From: Hypholoma sublateritium FD-334 SS-4
Lineage: Eukaryota > Basidiomycota > Agaricomycetes > Agaricales > Strophariaceae
Assembly: GCA_000827495.1 (NCBI GenBank)
Contig: KN817554.1
Location: 1 to 64,000, forward strand
DNA length: 64,000 nucleotides
Direction of reading: 5' to 3'
Shown piece after piece: positions 1 to 12,531 of this stretch (position 1 is its first letter; each line of letters begins with the position of its first letter). The position numbers and the translations under genes were made by a program. The notes under the pieces are model-generated. The model did no database searches and was not told where the DNA came from. It worked only from the letters and a program-made list of their open reading frames with translations.

Positions 1-1127
1 CATATTGACTCACCCAATAGATATACATCTACTGTATGTACTGCAAATCATTATTTGTGGAACAGAATTGGTAAAGGACTTGAGTGTGAGCCGTACCAAA
101 GCCGTACAGCAGCTTTCAATGCTTGGTCAGCAAGTTGGCCTAGAGGTATGCAGCCACCACTGACGATATAATTTCATAAATAAATGTACGGTATCTGCCT
201 CTCTTGTGAGATTACTTCGGTGAATTGATAAATTGATGCACATGTACTTTATGTACTCCAAAAACAGAAACCTATGGTACATTGCTCAGTAACAACCACA
301 TTTATCCTGATATTGCTAATATAGCCTATCTCATTATGGGCAGTGAAGCCCTGTAGAAGCAATGGATCTGCACTGTGGAATAGTTGAAGAACAACTCTTG
401 TAAAAGTTGAATTCAACCAATTTTCGGCCTCATATACAGATACCCTGCCAATTTGGGATGCCAAGCAAGCATGCTGACCAAGCGTCAAGGTTACAGCTAC
501 CGGTAAAGCCAAGAAATGATGGCATCACCACACGCAGCATGGCCCAAAGCCGAGACCTGATGGCATCACACAACAATTCCCAGGAGTCATTATTTCGAAC
601 ATGGGCATCTCGCAGGCTCCCCGGATTAAAAGAACTCACTTTTTTTTCAAAAAAGACTCGTAACTCTGCACTGTGAACGTGAAGATTTTGTATACAACAA
701 GATATATTCATATAAGCATACTCAGTCCACATTTTTTATTATCATTACAGTGATTCTGGAATTATATAGACATAGAATATATGATACAGCAAGGGGAGAA
801 ATCGATATGAAGAAGCGCAAAACAAGGAAGAATTCGAAGACTAAGCGTCTACAACAGACAAGTCGGACGCGCCCAGACACCAGAAGGAGGCACCAACCGA
901 AGACAGAACGACGGCGTGAAGATTCCAAAACACGGGCACATGCAAACAAATACATCGTATACGCATGCTCACAACTAATGCACGCAGATACACGCGAGAC
1001 CACGCTGCACCCGCACCCTTCCTCCACCCCAGCACCAGATCTCGAAATCTGAAAAGAAAGGACAAGGCACGATGAAAGAAGAGGGTCGAAAGGGACAATA
1101 AATCACGTTCAAGCATGTTGGTTGCCA
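1..1127. other. no supported gene; 3' flank of the transposase gene
   Basis: Only short overlapping open frames of unconvincing composition are seen here, on both strands. The region lies downstream of the transposase gene. It probably holds that gene's 3' UTR and perhaps one end of the transposon, but I found no terminal inverted repeat by eye. Confidence 0.5.
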
Positions 1128-4100
1128 TCAGATGTCTTCGCTAGTGTCGCTCACAGCACGAGCAAGAGGTCCACTGCGATCAATTAGTGCCCATCCCCTT
1201 CCAGGATCCTTCACACGCCCTACAAGGCATTGTACGCTGTTGATGTCGATGAGGTGCATTGCTCCTAGTCCTGAATAAAAATGAATATCGAGACTATTGA
1301 GGGCGGGATCGTTGGGGAGAAGAGTGCATGTTCGGATAGCTGCGAGAATTATAACATCTTCCTCCAATTCGCTGGCAGAGAGCTTCAGGGCCTGACGTGC
1401 CACAGGATCTTGAAATTTGAGTAAAAATATGTGGCTAAGTTGACCGTAGAACGTTTCCAGCTTGTAAGCAGGTTTTCGTCGAGCATGCCGTTTATGAAGA
1501 TCAACATACATTTCATACTGCATGGGGTGTTAGAATTTCATACATGATCAAGGTTGATGATTAAACTTACTCGCACAAATGTAGCATCTCTCTTATCATC
1601 TTGCTCATTTGAGAAGGAAGCTGTGTGCATGGTGTCACCTTCCTCCGAATCGACCCGTCGGATTTTCCCCCATTGCTCAATGACTGCAAATTTTACATAC
1701 TTCCGCACATCTGAGATATATCCATCAATGCGGGTTGCGATTGCAGCGCAAATACTAGTCATTAGACTTGCTGTTGGTTGCTCTGCTTTGCGAGGTGGCA
1801 ATAGGACAACAGCTTCATCTACCGGTAAGTAAATAAGAGTGCGTCAGAAACAAGGTCCTTTTAGGAAAAAAGTACTCTTACATGAAGGATGCTGGAATAC
1901 CCCAGCTCCTACTCGTTTAGGAGTCCGAAGAGACAGCTCGTCAACCAAGCCAGATGTCAGCTTGATCTGAGTAAGCTGGGCATCTTCAAGTACAAAGCGG
2001 TCGAGCGCCGCATAGGGAAAGCGGCGACTTCGAAGTGCAGGCTGCAACTTTCCGCAATACCGCTCCATTGGGAATGCCCAATAGCACCAAACAGGCCCGC
2101 ATGCCTCTATCCCGTCTGCTATGTGAAGAAGTGCATGAATCGTAACAGGGCATGCAGAGGCACGGTCAGGAGAAAATTGGTAATATATCCTGTTCTGCTA
2201 ATCAGATATTGAATGGGTTCCATTAAGAATGGCTTACCGTTAGACTGTCCGAGGGTTGGGCCGACCCTCACTGGCCCCAGGGTCGACCCTGACCCTAGGT
2301 GACCCGGCCCTCAGGGCCGGCCCAGGGTCGACCCGGGGTCGACCCTCATATTAGATGCTAGAAACAAGGGGTATGCAAAAAATAATTACTGTACACAATG
2401 TCCCTTTTTAGAAATAAGGACTCTCAGACCCCTCCCTGCCCCCACTATCTTTCCTAATATGGCAGGGCTGATCAAATTTGTAAGCAGGTCACATGCTCAA
2501 AATATATTTATAAACATTATCCACACTGTCTGTGCGGCTTGTGCATAATATATACTGGCAATTTTACCTGTGAGGATAGTCACAAAAATGATTAGGCTAT
2601 ATCTTTTACTTATATTTACATTTAAACACATTTTTTCTTCAACTGTGACAATTGAGCATTTTTGGTACTTGACCCTGGGTCGACCCCGGGCCGACCCCGA
2701 CCCGGCCCTGAGGGCCAGGGCCAAGGAGGGTCAGGGGAGGGTCAGGGTCAGGGTCAGCAAAAAAGTGCCGACCCTGACCCGGCCCGGCCCTTGGACAGTC
2801 TACTTACCGTTCATAATCTTGAACCCATTGAATAAAGCCTGCACGAAGCTCACAAATCTGTGCCAAAGAAATTTCAAATTGTAGGCAAATATTGAGCAAA
2901 CGGACAAGCCGAATAAAGTGGTCGAAGTATTTAGGGTGTTGAAAACAACGCCGGAGAAGGACCGGCCCAAGGTAGAGTGTCCAAAAGCCCCACATCTCTG
3001 CCGAACACATAGATGCGTCAGTTGCGATGTTCGGAACACGGCTTCCATACGCAGAGGGAATTGTTGAACCTGATGCAGCTGTCGCTGCGCCTACTGCTTC
3101 CCAAACATGCCTTGGAAGGATGTATGACCCCGAACCTTCTCCAAGTCCTTTAAATTCCCCTGTCCAGTGAAGAACGAGATTCTTTACGAGGTTCTCCCAG
3201 ATAAGATGCATGAAGTCATATGGAAAGGCGGTTGGAAATTTGAGTGACGACAAGTAGGAAAGTATTGGTACGCTTTTGATTCCGTACTGGCGAGAGAGCC
3301 GTTCGCCTTCTGCATTGGTGGTTGCAGTTTGAACTTGGTTTGCACGTGAAATCAGCTCGGCATGAGTGCGTAGCGGGAGATTGGCCATGTCAAATACTCT
3401 TGTTGCTCTGGGATCTTTGAGTACATCCGGGTGCCTTGAACGATCATGAGGCACATAGTTTGTTGTGGAGCGGGATGAAGGGATGCGAACACCTGTTATA
3501 TTGCATGCTCTACAAGGCGAGAATCCATTGTGCCCCTTCATATGCATGAGAAGTGCAATTGCCGGAATGTCCCCAAAAACAAGGATCAGAAAGGCATGAA
3601 GGGTGAACACTTCTTTCTTGAGAACATCAAAAGCAGTTACACCTTGCGCTAACTGGATGAGCTCAAGGATGGCTGGCCAGAGGAAAGAATCTATGTCCAA
3701 AGGCTTCTTTGGACCCGGTATGACACCCAGAGCAAAAATTTCTTCAACATGGAAACGGGTCTCCGGTGGTAGGTTATAGTTGAAGAGAATCAGAGGCCAT
3801 GCAGTATGCTTACGGCGCTTGAAAGGTGCGAATCCGTCTGTTGAAAGTCCCAGGGCAATGTCTCGATTGCCTGAGAAAAAATTGTAAGGCTGCTCTTCAC
3901 CGTCAATCTGAACTCCTTTCTGGCAAAGTTCGCGATATAACGTTCCATCGAACACATCCGTGACTTTTTCTGGTTTGTGAATATGTTGAGAACGATACAA
4001 CATCTTTTCAGCATGGTCTGCGTTCTGTAAGGAAGCAAGGAGTCTCGGAATGATAGGGATATAAGTGAAATGTTTCCTCGAATTGCCGTTGTTACGGAAA

Positions 4101-4918
4101 CGAGGCTCCTGACAATGGGGGCAAGCCTGTAATTCCTCTCTCGGCCCAGTGTAACATATACACGAATTGGGACAACAGTCATAGTGTTGTGGTTTAAATC
4201 CAGCGAGAAATGCGACACGCGACCGCAAAGAATCAATTTTAGGAAGAGGTGGATCAGATTGAAATGCTATTGGCGCCTTGGAGTAGCCTTTATCAGTAAG
4301 GTTGGTCTGCAGTTTGAAGGAAAAGGCACGACAAATGGCGCGGTCGTATGCACTAAGCTTTTCCGCTAGATGGCAAATTTTAGTTCCGCATAGAATGTTG
4401 ACATATAGTTACATACCGATAGCTGCAGCTTCTACCTCATAGCTCTCATGCAGTAAATCCGACGCCGAAACCCCAGGTTGCACTTGAAAATCGTCCCATT
4501 CAAGATGATCATAATCATCATCTTCTCCACTCCTCTTGTCACCGCCATGATCCTCAATTGTCATTTCCTCATCCGAGCTGTCCGAAGCATCCAAACTGTT
4601 GGTGTTGCGCTGGGTTGAAGCAGCCGCCTGTTTTGAAGCCCATGATCGGAGTAAGCGCTCTGGCTGCACAATATTGTTGCCTTGAGGGCTATTGACTTGT
4701 CCGATTAGAGCATCCGAAGACATTGATTGATTTGGAGGCAAATGATCTGAACTTTCATCGCTAGACACAGAGGTTATCGTAACAAATTTTGATGTTTTTG
4801 CATTGACTGCCCTAGTGGTTGTATAAGGTGTTTCCAAACGTAATCGATGGGCACGTTCACGGCGACGAGTTATCCATACGTTGCAGCATAGACAAAGAAC
4901 CTTCTCCTCTCGAGGCAT
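1128..4918 (-). CDS. Plavaka/Tnp2-type CACTA transposase, five exons, intact
   Basis: This encodes a DDE-type transposase of the basidiomycete Plavaka/Tnp2 (CACTA-like) family, which would act in the nucleus to cut and paste its own element. Exons read from the splice sites are 4918-4417, 4365-2808, 2189-1882, 1818-1571 and 1517-1128. They sum to 3006 nt, which is 1001 aa with no stop. The N-terminus carries the Cys/Arg-rich start MPREEKVLCLCCNVW (an in-frame ATG at 4999 is an alternative start). Exon 2 has a zinc-knuckle-like CCPNSC..CPHC stretch, then LSTDGFAPF and FGDIPA, which I take to hold catalytic acidic residues (inference). Exon 3 carries the family block CPVTIHALLHIADG..GPVWCYWAFPMERYCG. 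The third-exon junction lies in an intron expanded by a MITE. An intact frame suggests a recently active copy. Confidence 0.88.
2233..2240. repeat. target-site duplication of the MITE, left copy
   Basis: CTTACCGT on the plus strand reads ACGGTAAG on the coding (minus) strand, so it carries a second copy of the host gene's 5' splice site. It now lies inside the expanded intron. Confidence 0.88.
2241..2802. mobile_element. hAT-like non-autonomous element (MITE), 562 bp
   Basis: The ends are perfect 10-bp inverted repeats, TAGACTGTCC and GGACAGTCTA, flanked by an exact 8-bp direct repeat CTTACCGT. An 8-bp target duplication is typical of the hAT superfamily. Longer, imperfect inverted similarity continues inward as GC-rich arms (about 2241-2350 and 2670-2802) built of repeated GGGTCGACCC and GGGTCAGGG units around an AT-rich core. 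No transposase frame is present, so movement would need a hAT transposase from elsewhere. The element lies in an intron of the Plavaka-type transposase gene. Confidence 0.88.
2803..2810. repeat. target-site duplication of the MITE, right copy, with the splice donor
   Basis: This is an identical CTTACCGT. On the minus strand it reads ACG|GTAAG; exon 2 of the transposase gene ends at 2808 and the intron starts at 2807. This is the donor that joins in phase to the exon beginning at 2189. Confidence 0.88.
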
Positions 4919-5106
4919 ACCAGGCTTAGGCCGCGTTGGCCAGATACACAGTAGGGGCAGACTCGGAGTACCGAAACACGTCGTATGACAAATCAACATT
5001 GCGGCTCTGGAGTGGACTTGCCCCGAACCGAAGGTCCTGACTTGGCGTCATACTGATCGCTTTTTCTGTTACTGCCAATCAATCTTGTCTCAAACTCCAG
5101 AGGAAA
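4919..5106. promoter_or_regulatory. divergent intergenic promoter of the transposon genes
   Basis: This 188-bp gap separates the start codons of the transposase (minus) and the companion ORF (plus), so it should carry both promoters. I see no clear TATA box. If the transposase starts at the upstream ATG at 4999, the gap shrinks to about 107 bp. Confidence 0.5.
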
Positions 5107-6287
5107 ATGGCGACAAACCGTGCAAGTGCAAATGCGAAACAGGCCCAGAAAAGGTCTGGAAAAAAAGCCGCCCTCAAAGCTTCGGTCCAAAAGGAAAATG
5201 TCCAACCACAGCATGATCCTCAGAGCGTCTCGTCAACTGATGATCCTATGGTATTAGCATCGGTCTTACAGCAATTGGAGGAAATGAAAGGTTAGTTCAA
5301 AGCTGCTGAGGGAGATTACGACGTTGTCCAACGTACCGACTCTGATGCCCAGATCTACTCCGAAAGGAAACGGAAGAAAAAAGAAAGCTTGAGGAAACTA
5401 TCGAAGCTCTCCGTGCCCCAAGAGAAGACGAAGAGATGTTGGAGGACAGCGCCTTGATTCCACGCCCAGTGGGTACCGCCGGCCAGCACTGGAGTCTGCA
5501 GATTGCCATGGGCCTTGCAGGATCTCAAAAGAAGAATGCTAAATATGCGGCTCTTTTGGTAAGCCTCCTTGAGACTGACGCATGCAGCTGGACTTACAAA
5601 AACATGTTGAATCTCCATGGACTTTAGCGTGGAATGCGAGATCTTGTCCTTCAGTCAGGGATGAAATGGGAGTTTGGATGGAAAGAAATAACTGCAGCAG
5701 AGAAAAGCAAGGTTTTTCGGGTGGTAAGTGTTTGAACACAGGTGAGAACATAGATATTAGTGCTTACATGCATGTCGTAGGCTCGCGAGAGGTACCCTAT
5801 CCTCCAGCATTACTCAAATGACTGGGCAACAGCGGAGATGATCAAACAGTACATCAAAAATAAACGCGCGCATCACTATAGAAGTGGTTGGCTAGAAGTA
5901 CCCGAAAAATACGCATATCTCAAACAGAATTCCAGTAAACGAAGCACAGCCGGATCAAGAGTAAAGCGCGTGAAAGCTAAAACGGCTGCAAAGCAGCGAG
6001 CTAAGCAAGCTGAAAATTTGGAGGTCCATAGTCGAAAAGAAACCAGAAAGGGGGCAAAGAACGGCGGGGATGTCATTCAGAACGAATCACTGGATGAGGA
6101 GCCAGAAAATCTGAGCTATGGTAGAGGCATTCCGGCCGACGATGGAAGTTCAAGCGAGGAAGAAGCTCCAAGCGAGGAAGAAGGTCAAGGTGACGAGGAA
6201 GAAGATCCAAGGTATGAAGATGGCCGGAGGTGGAAAGAAAGTCCGAATGAAGAGGAAAATGATGAGGATGAGGATCTTTACGAGTGA
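5107..6287 (+). CDS. transposon companion ORF, 330 aa, acidic C-terminus
   Basis: Four exons (5107-5290, 5353-5558, 5628-5723, 5781-6287) join in phase to 993 nt, giving 330 aa. The N-terminus is Lys/Ala/Gln-rich and leads into a probable coiled coil (LRKETEEKRKLEETIEALR). A compact middle block contains RGMRDLVLQSGMKWEFGW and RERYPILQHYSNDWATAEMI. The C-terminus is basic, then strongly acidic (Glu/Asp runs), typical of a nuclear protein. I do not recognise a named domain. Head-to-head placement with the Plavaka-type transposase suggests it is the element's second gene, perhaps a DNA-binding or regulatory subunit; that role is inference. A truncated host gene is the alternative. Confidence 0.72.
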
Positions 6288-8814
6288 AGATATTCCAGCA
6301 CAATCGTTCCAATCCCCATTATCCGAACTATTGGCGTTGCATAGGCAGACAGAACAGAACATGTTATTATGTTAGGTGGCGATAATATTCAAAAGATTAT
6401 TAGGGAAGGCGTGGACCAGCGGAAGTTTTCGGGGCTCTTGAATACAAGGCTCTATGGAAATCGGCGCGGCCAAGACGATGACACCATGTTCTTGGGGTTG
6501 TGATTGAGGAACTGCTCAACAGCCTTGTTCATGTAGTAAGCGACCTGGGTTTGTGAGAGTCAAGACATCCCTAAACGAGTCTGTTGTCAGTGAAAGCGCC
6601 ATAGATCTAACGCTAGACGGAAAACTCGCCTGGAGATGGAGAACAATCACTGCGCCCTTCATTTTGCCAGCATCGCAGACTGGGCGGTGTTGTCGGCCTC
6701 GTATTGATCCAGGATTTCGTGGAAATGCTCTGGGATCCGTTCATCAATCTCATCTGGCGGGCCTGCAGTGCTATCGTATGCGTGGTCGGATGGTCCAGCG
6801 CGATCAGAGGATGGGCCTGACGATGGCCCTTGTATTTCGGGGGCCCCGCGGACAGATGCCGCCGACACGGACGCGGTGCAGTGGAGGTTCACCTTGTGCG
6901 ACCGGAGAGGTAAGGACAGGGGGTTCTGGTTTCCAGCCTTGGGACCATCGGGCTAGGTAATGCAGCGAAATTAGGGGGCGGGCGGGCGCGTGAATTCCAA
7001 CGAAGGTCTCGCATTCTGTGCGAGATGATGACCAACTTCATCTAGGAAATCCCAGCGGAAGCACAAGCCTGGCAGGGGCACTTTTCCTGTTCGAAATCTG
7101 TCAGCTTACAGGTAACCGTGCACATGATCATACTGGCTTACCATGGAGGGCGGCATGGTGGGCAAACTTGGGTGTAGCAGACGACAGTAAGACACCCTGA
7201 AAAGGAGGCACCCAGATTCAGAGAGCTTAGAGCTGGCGTTGTTGCGGACACTCCCCGGCGCGATGGATCTGCATTGTTTCCAGCCGGCGAGACAGTAAAA
7301 AAGCGCCAGAAGACTCGGACAGCAGGGATATCAACAGGGGAGAGGGTCTGGAACGAGCTTGCAAAGGAAAGCATCCAGATACAAATCGTATGGAGAATGG
7401 CCCGTTCGGCCTGCCTTGTAAGCACACAATGCAGGACAGTCAAGGAGGACGACTCTGCGTCGGAAGCACCCTCCGCAAAGTCAGATAAGACAGAGAATGT
7501 GGCTCGCAAATTTCGCCAAGTCCTTTTGAAACTCCGATCATTAAAGCTCCGCCACAAATTCAAGTCATGCGCGCTGATCTGCGCTGATGCCACCTGCCTT
7601 GCCCTCTTCGCTCATCTGCTGGGACTACGCTGGGTGCTTCCAGTGCAGGTCCCTCGAGCTTCTCGATACATCAGACTCCGCATCTGTATACGTCTACGCG
7701 GCGGCCGATGGGGCCTACGCCCCGTCAATTCTTAAAAGCGACCCTCGTATCTATTTGCTCAATACATACTACCCCCATGCTGCCCATGCAAAGGTGAGCA
7801 CAACGCGTATCGGATTTCATGTCTTATGCTAATTGTTATGCTATGGTAGTAATCTATCTATGTCGCCCCCCCTTGTCACGAACGAAAACCACACCCTCAA
7901 GGCAGAATCTATCGCACATGCGGTTCCAGAGCCAGCGGCCGAGTCCAACGACCCCAGCGAGCACACCGAGTTGGAAACAGACGAGCACACCAACAGCGAA
8001 GACTACCTCGACCAAATCTTCGCCAAGGTCCACGATCTGCTCGTGCTCCTTCGAAACTCTTGGGCCAAGGAAGTATAGTGGCATACCGCCGCAAGCAGGA
8101 CAGGCAGCTGGAGCGCGCATGCAGACATTTTCACGACATGGACAGTCAACTCTGCGAGGCTCTCCAAAGCGCGCGATCCCAATAAATATCATATTCCCTC
8201 ATTTGAAAACACAACATCGCTTATACACACCAACCGTCCATTCTCAGACGTGAGCCGCTCGCGGACGTCGTATGTAGAAGAGCTGAGCGCTGAGCTTCTC
8301 GTGGTATGTGCGTGGGAGAAAGTATAACTGGCTGAGTTTTATAACGCATTGCGATCAACCAATTGTTTTTTCTGAACCACATTGTCCTTGCTGTTCAGGG
8401 CGCTTCCTGGCAGCGCTCCCTTCCTCTGCACATTCTTGCTACTCAGGGTGCCTCCTGACCAGCACGCACTACCCGTCTCATAGCTGTCCAGGGTGCTTAC
8501 TGGCAGCGGGCTTCTCATCTCGCCGAACAGGAGAAACTCATTGCAACTTTGTGCACCGGCCGTCCCTCCCCGTCTCCCTTTCGCGCCGCCCTACGCGTGT
8601 CCCGACGCTGGAAAACCGCCATCGTCGCGCTTGAGTAAGTGTGTTCAGTAAAATGTAGTAACCAACGACCCACCAATCGTTAACGTGTCACTCGCAGCGC
8701 CTACTTGACCTTCGCGTCCGCACACTTCCGCGGGAATCGATCGTTATATCGCCCTATCATCCGTGGTACGTTTCGAACCAAGTCAGATGAAGGGAAAAAC
8801 TCATGATGATCTAG
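6288..8814. other. 2.5 kb without a confident gene
   Basis: Several open frames look partly protein-like but give no full model. A minus frame near 6659-6892 ends in an amphipathic stretch (DEIDERIPEHFHEILDQYE). A plus frame at 7587-8078 could be spliced around 7794-7900 to end in EDYLDQIFAKVHDLLVLL, but that needs a weak AAG acceptor. These may be remains of accessory or transposon genes, or 5' exons of the gene at 8815. Confidence 0.35.
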
Positions 8815-11800
8815 ATGTCAACTGGTGATAAATCCTTGGTGGACTGGACCCGGGGTGCGGTGACACTACACCACGGAGCCATTTTTTGTTCCCCAAACTC
8901 CAAGGGACCCGTCATAATTCCCGACGAGTCAAAAGCGCGCAGTAACCCATTTGCCACCGCAACCAGTGCCTCGCCCAATTCCTTTCAGCCACTGTGGTGG
9001 GATTTTAGTCACGGCTGGCTTTCCTTCGTCCCGCTCTCGCCATCTTTTCTCTCGCTACCCTTCAGGGAGCTCTGCTGGCATCCGCGGATTATGCCCACCT
9101 CAAAGACAATCTTGTTGCCCTCTGGAGACACAACGTCGGAACGGCGGTTTCAAGTGCGCAGCGACGATTCCATGCAATGGCTCGAGGCAGAACGGCAGTT
9201 GTCTCGAATGGCTGAAGGTCTTCGTTTGTTCTTCCATATCCCTGGTACTGTGCCACCACTTCCATCCACCTTTGGCTTGAATGGCATGCACAGATCCAAA
9301 AAAGTCGCTGAGCGTTGCATTAGCGAATGTCGCAAATCGTTCGTGGTCTGGATGGGCTTCCTGTCCTATCTGATCGCACAAACAACTCGGCCAGAGTACA
9401 GGAAGGTCAAAACGGGGCCTTTGCCTGCCTGGTATCAAGCACTGCTCGACAAGGGGTTTCAACGGCCATGGCTCGATGGCATGATCAAATCCACAGTTTG
9501 CTCATTCGACGAAAACACGGCACGCAGTGGTGTCATCCTGCCCTATCCGAATACCGATCGTCACCAACCAAATATCCAGTGGTTTTTAAATCATCACGTC
9601 CCTTGCTGGTACCATCTCACTCGACACACGGAGGAACACTTCCGGGCCGACTATTTCCTCGTAAACCTCATACCTCCGGCGCATATGCTGCAGCGCGCAT
9701 TAACCCTGCTATTTGCCGAACCCAGACTACCTTTGGTAGCTTATGTCTTCAAGAGTTACAACCTCTTTACCTGGGGGGAGTATGCGGTGCGAGCACGTCA
9801 ATTGCTTGATTTGAGGAGCTCGCCATCGGTAGTTTTGGACATGTGCGGTACGGAAATGAACATGCGTGCAGCCGACCCCCGAGCAACGCCGAACTGGGAT
9901 GAACCCGAAGAGCGCGAGCGGCTATTGCGTGAAATGGACATCATCTTGGCTGAACGCAAGGCCCAGCTACGGGAACAAATATCTGCTAGTCAGCCAGTTA
10001 TCCAGCAAGGGATGATTGCTAGAGACACATTCAACGGGGCTCATACCACACTGCACGAAAGTTGGGTGTCATTCTTCGACAACCGAGCCGCACGGGAGGC
10101 CGAACACCTCCAATCGGAGTCTCAGAAGGAACGGCAGGCTCGCGTTCAACGCGAGAAACAACGGCCCACCAAAAAATGCAAGATGTACGTGTGGGAAAAA
10201 GTGCAGACATCGGGGGGCGGATGCCTATATGCCCGGTCGTTGGCCATGCAGTCAGAGCACTCCAGCTTGATCCGACAGTACAGTTCTGCGAAGACAAAGT
10301 TCTACGCTCGGACAGGGGACTGGGACTTCTTCGAGGAATTCAACCCCAAGTTCCAGACCAGGGAGCCTTACGCAGACCTTTTTGAGAATGACTCTGAGGA
10401 AGGGGATGACAGTGCAGCAGACCATACCTGGCCGATCCCCGAGGACCTAATAGATAATTCCCCAAGGCCCGCTGACGAAGCGAGGAACGCGCACACCTGC
10501 ACTCCGCCACTGAACAATGTGAGGGAGGAAAATGTCAACACTCCACCACACGACGACACGAGGGAGGAGTGTGCTGGTATGCCGCCGTCCACTTCGGAAC
10601 GGACATTGCTCTCAGAAGTTTTAATGGCCACCGACGTCGAGGGTTATTCGCCGCAGTTGCCGACACCAAGTGTTATAGATGATGTGCATGAGGATGAACG
10701 CATTCTTGAGAGGGCCCAGCTGCAATTTGGATTTGTCCTACCTGTGGGTGATAAGGAGTTTCCTTCGGTGCCGCTACAATGGAGGGAAGTCCTCCGCATA
10801 TTGGGTAGTACCGGGCGTAACATGGTCACCGTCATGCAACAAGTTGCTTTGCAACACTTCTTTATGAACCTCCGAGATGGCACAGCTATCCCTACCGACC
10901 TGGACGACCTCTCCCGCTCCAATCACTGGTTTTTAATAACGAGGCTACGGGAGATACCATTTACCTGCGTCGACGGTTGGTATATCTTCCATGCACCACG
11001 CTCTTCTACGGCCACATGGTACTTGGGTGTTGGCAATCCCGCCGCAGTGCTGTACATTTTGAGATTGTTGGTGGCCCATCCCGACCAATATTCCACCTTC
11101 ACGCTGGCCTCACATCTAGTTCGCCATGGTGTACGCTTTCGTACGTTTGAGTGTTTATACAAGGTCCATTATCGCCAACTTCATGAACCGTTCAAGCCTA
11201 GCGTGTACCGGCCTGAGGGTTATAAGTTTACCGCCGATGACTTCCAGGCATTCCTCCTTCAGACGCGCGCATTCTTGTACTCCGCTCAAGGACGTGCCGC
11301 ACTTTTAAAGGGAGGAATTGTTGGCCATGTTGCCCGCGAATATCTCGACACGGACCAGGCATTAGATGGCCCCTCCCTTGAGGCCACCTTCTGCCACCAT
11401 GGACTCTGCGTCGATGCGCAAGATGGAACACACGACTTCTGGGATGATGATCTCACCGAGAATGAAGAAGCGACCATCTGCGGCACCTACTTGATGTATA
11501 CGGGTAAGCATCTTACAAGGTGTTGTTTCATATGACTAAATTATCCACAGGCTCTGGTGACCAAATCAAAAAGGTTTCCTGGTTTCCGTCTGCAGCAGCT
11601 TGGGAGGGGACCTCCTATGATTCGTTGGAATGGACACCGAAAGCTGAGGAGCTGTTCCAAAAGATTTTGGACAATGTGCGGGCGGGGAACTATCAGCCTC
11701 GCTCAACTACCGAGTGGCGTGACAGGCTGCGAGATGTTAAGATCCCCCGTGTAGTATATGAGAAGAACCGTACCCGGGCCAAGGACTTCGTGCAGATACA

Positions 11801-11819
11801 TGGTGCGGCACGCTTGTGA
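8815..11819 (+). CDS. basidiomycete orphan-family protein, 985 aa
   Basis: A long exon (8815-11503) and a short one (11551-11819) joined over a 47-bp intron encode 985 aa. I recognise no catalytic domain. The block MYVWEKVQ...Y..AKTKFYARTGDWDFFEEFNP, followed by an acidic stretch and a globular C-terminal part (HWFLITRL.., GVRFRTF..Y), resembles a multi-copy family of unknown function I associate with Agaricomycete genomes (from memory, not searched). The start is uncertain: a TAG lies immediately before the ATG but could be an intron acceptor, with a possible donor about 8765, so an upstream exon may exist. No transmembrane segment or signal peptide is obvious. It sits in the accessory stretch next to a transposon. 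Confidence 0.72.
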
Positions 11820-12531
11820 ATTTCTTGTAAGTTCCTTTTGTCGAAAACTTCCTCATTTCTGACCATTTGTTCTAGGTCGTCTTGTAGCACATTTTTCATA
11901 CATAACTTTCAATATATTTGTGCAGGCACTTTGGCCCTTTGATGACCACAGGTTGCAGTTATCGCGAAGGAGGCTAGAGCATGCCTCATCAGGCTCCATG
12001 TCTGAACCGTCAGCTGACTTGATATGGCGCAGATATGGAGGGCGATTCCTGCCAGTATGGTAAGGCGGGTGCATGGTCAAATGTGAGCACACTATAGTAT
12101 AATACCAGACACTTACGGAGACGCATTGGGTCCAGTCATAAAGCCGATTGCGAAGGTCAGCGTCGCGTTCGAGACGTGCAGCGGAGGATATGAGTTCGAC
12201 GATCAGGGTGCAGGGCTGGCGTAAAAGGCTAAGAATGATCAAAGCCATTGGCAATGTTTGTCGAAAACTTGATCTTGCAATTTTGCTTATCTCCAATCCT
12301 CAGCCCAAAAACTTTGTTTACTGGCTTACCATTGTTGAAACTTTACATTCTCAAGCATTTCATTATTTCAAAACAATGCGCGCGTGTTTGAGGGGTATAG
12401 AAATGATACAACGCTAATCCGTGTTACAAAAATGAAGGACTATGGCGATATGGATACACATGCAAGCTCCTGCCATAACAGATAGAAGAATGAAGAGAAG
12501 AAAGTACGGCGAAAGGTCAAGAACAAGAAAG
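11820..12531. other. intergenic, 0.7 kb, one weak small minus-strand candidate
   Basis: A minus frame starting near 12296 (hydrophobic MALIILSLL near its start, then RDADLRNRLYDWTQC) could be spliced at a GTAAGT about 12115 to a short second exon, giving roughly 70 aa. Nothing further supports it as a gene. Confidence 0.3.
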
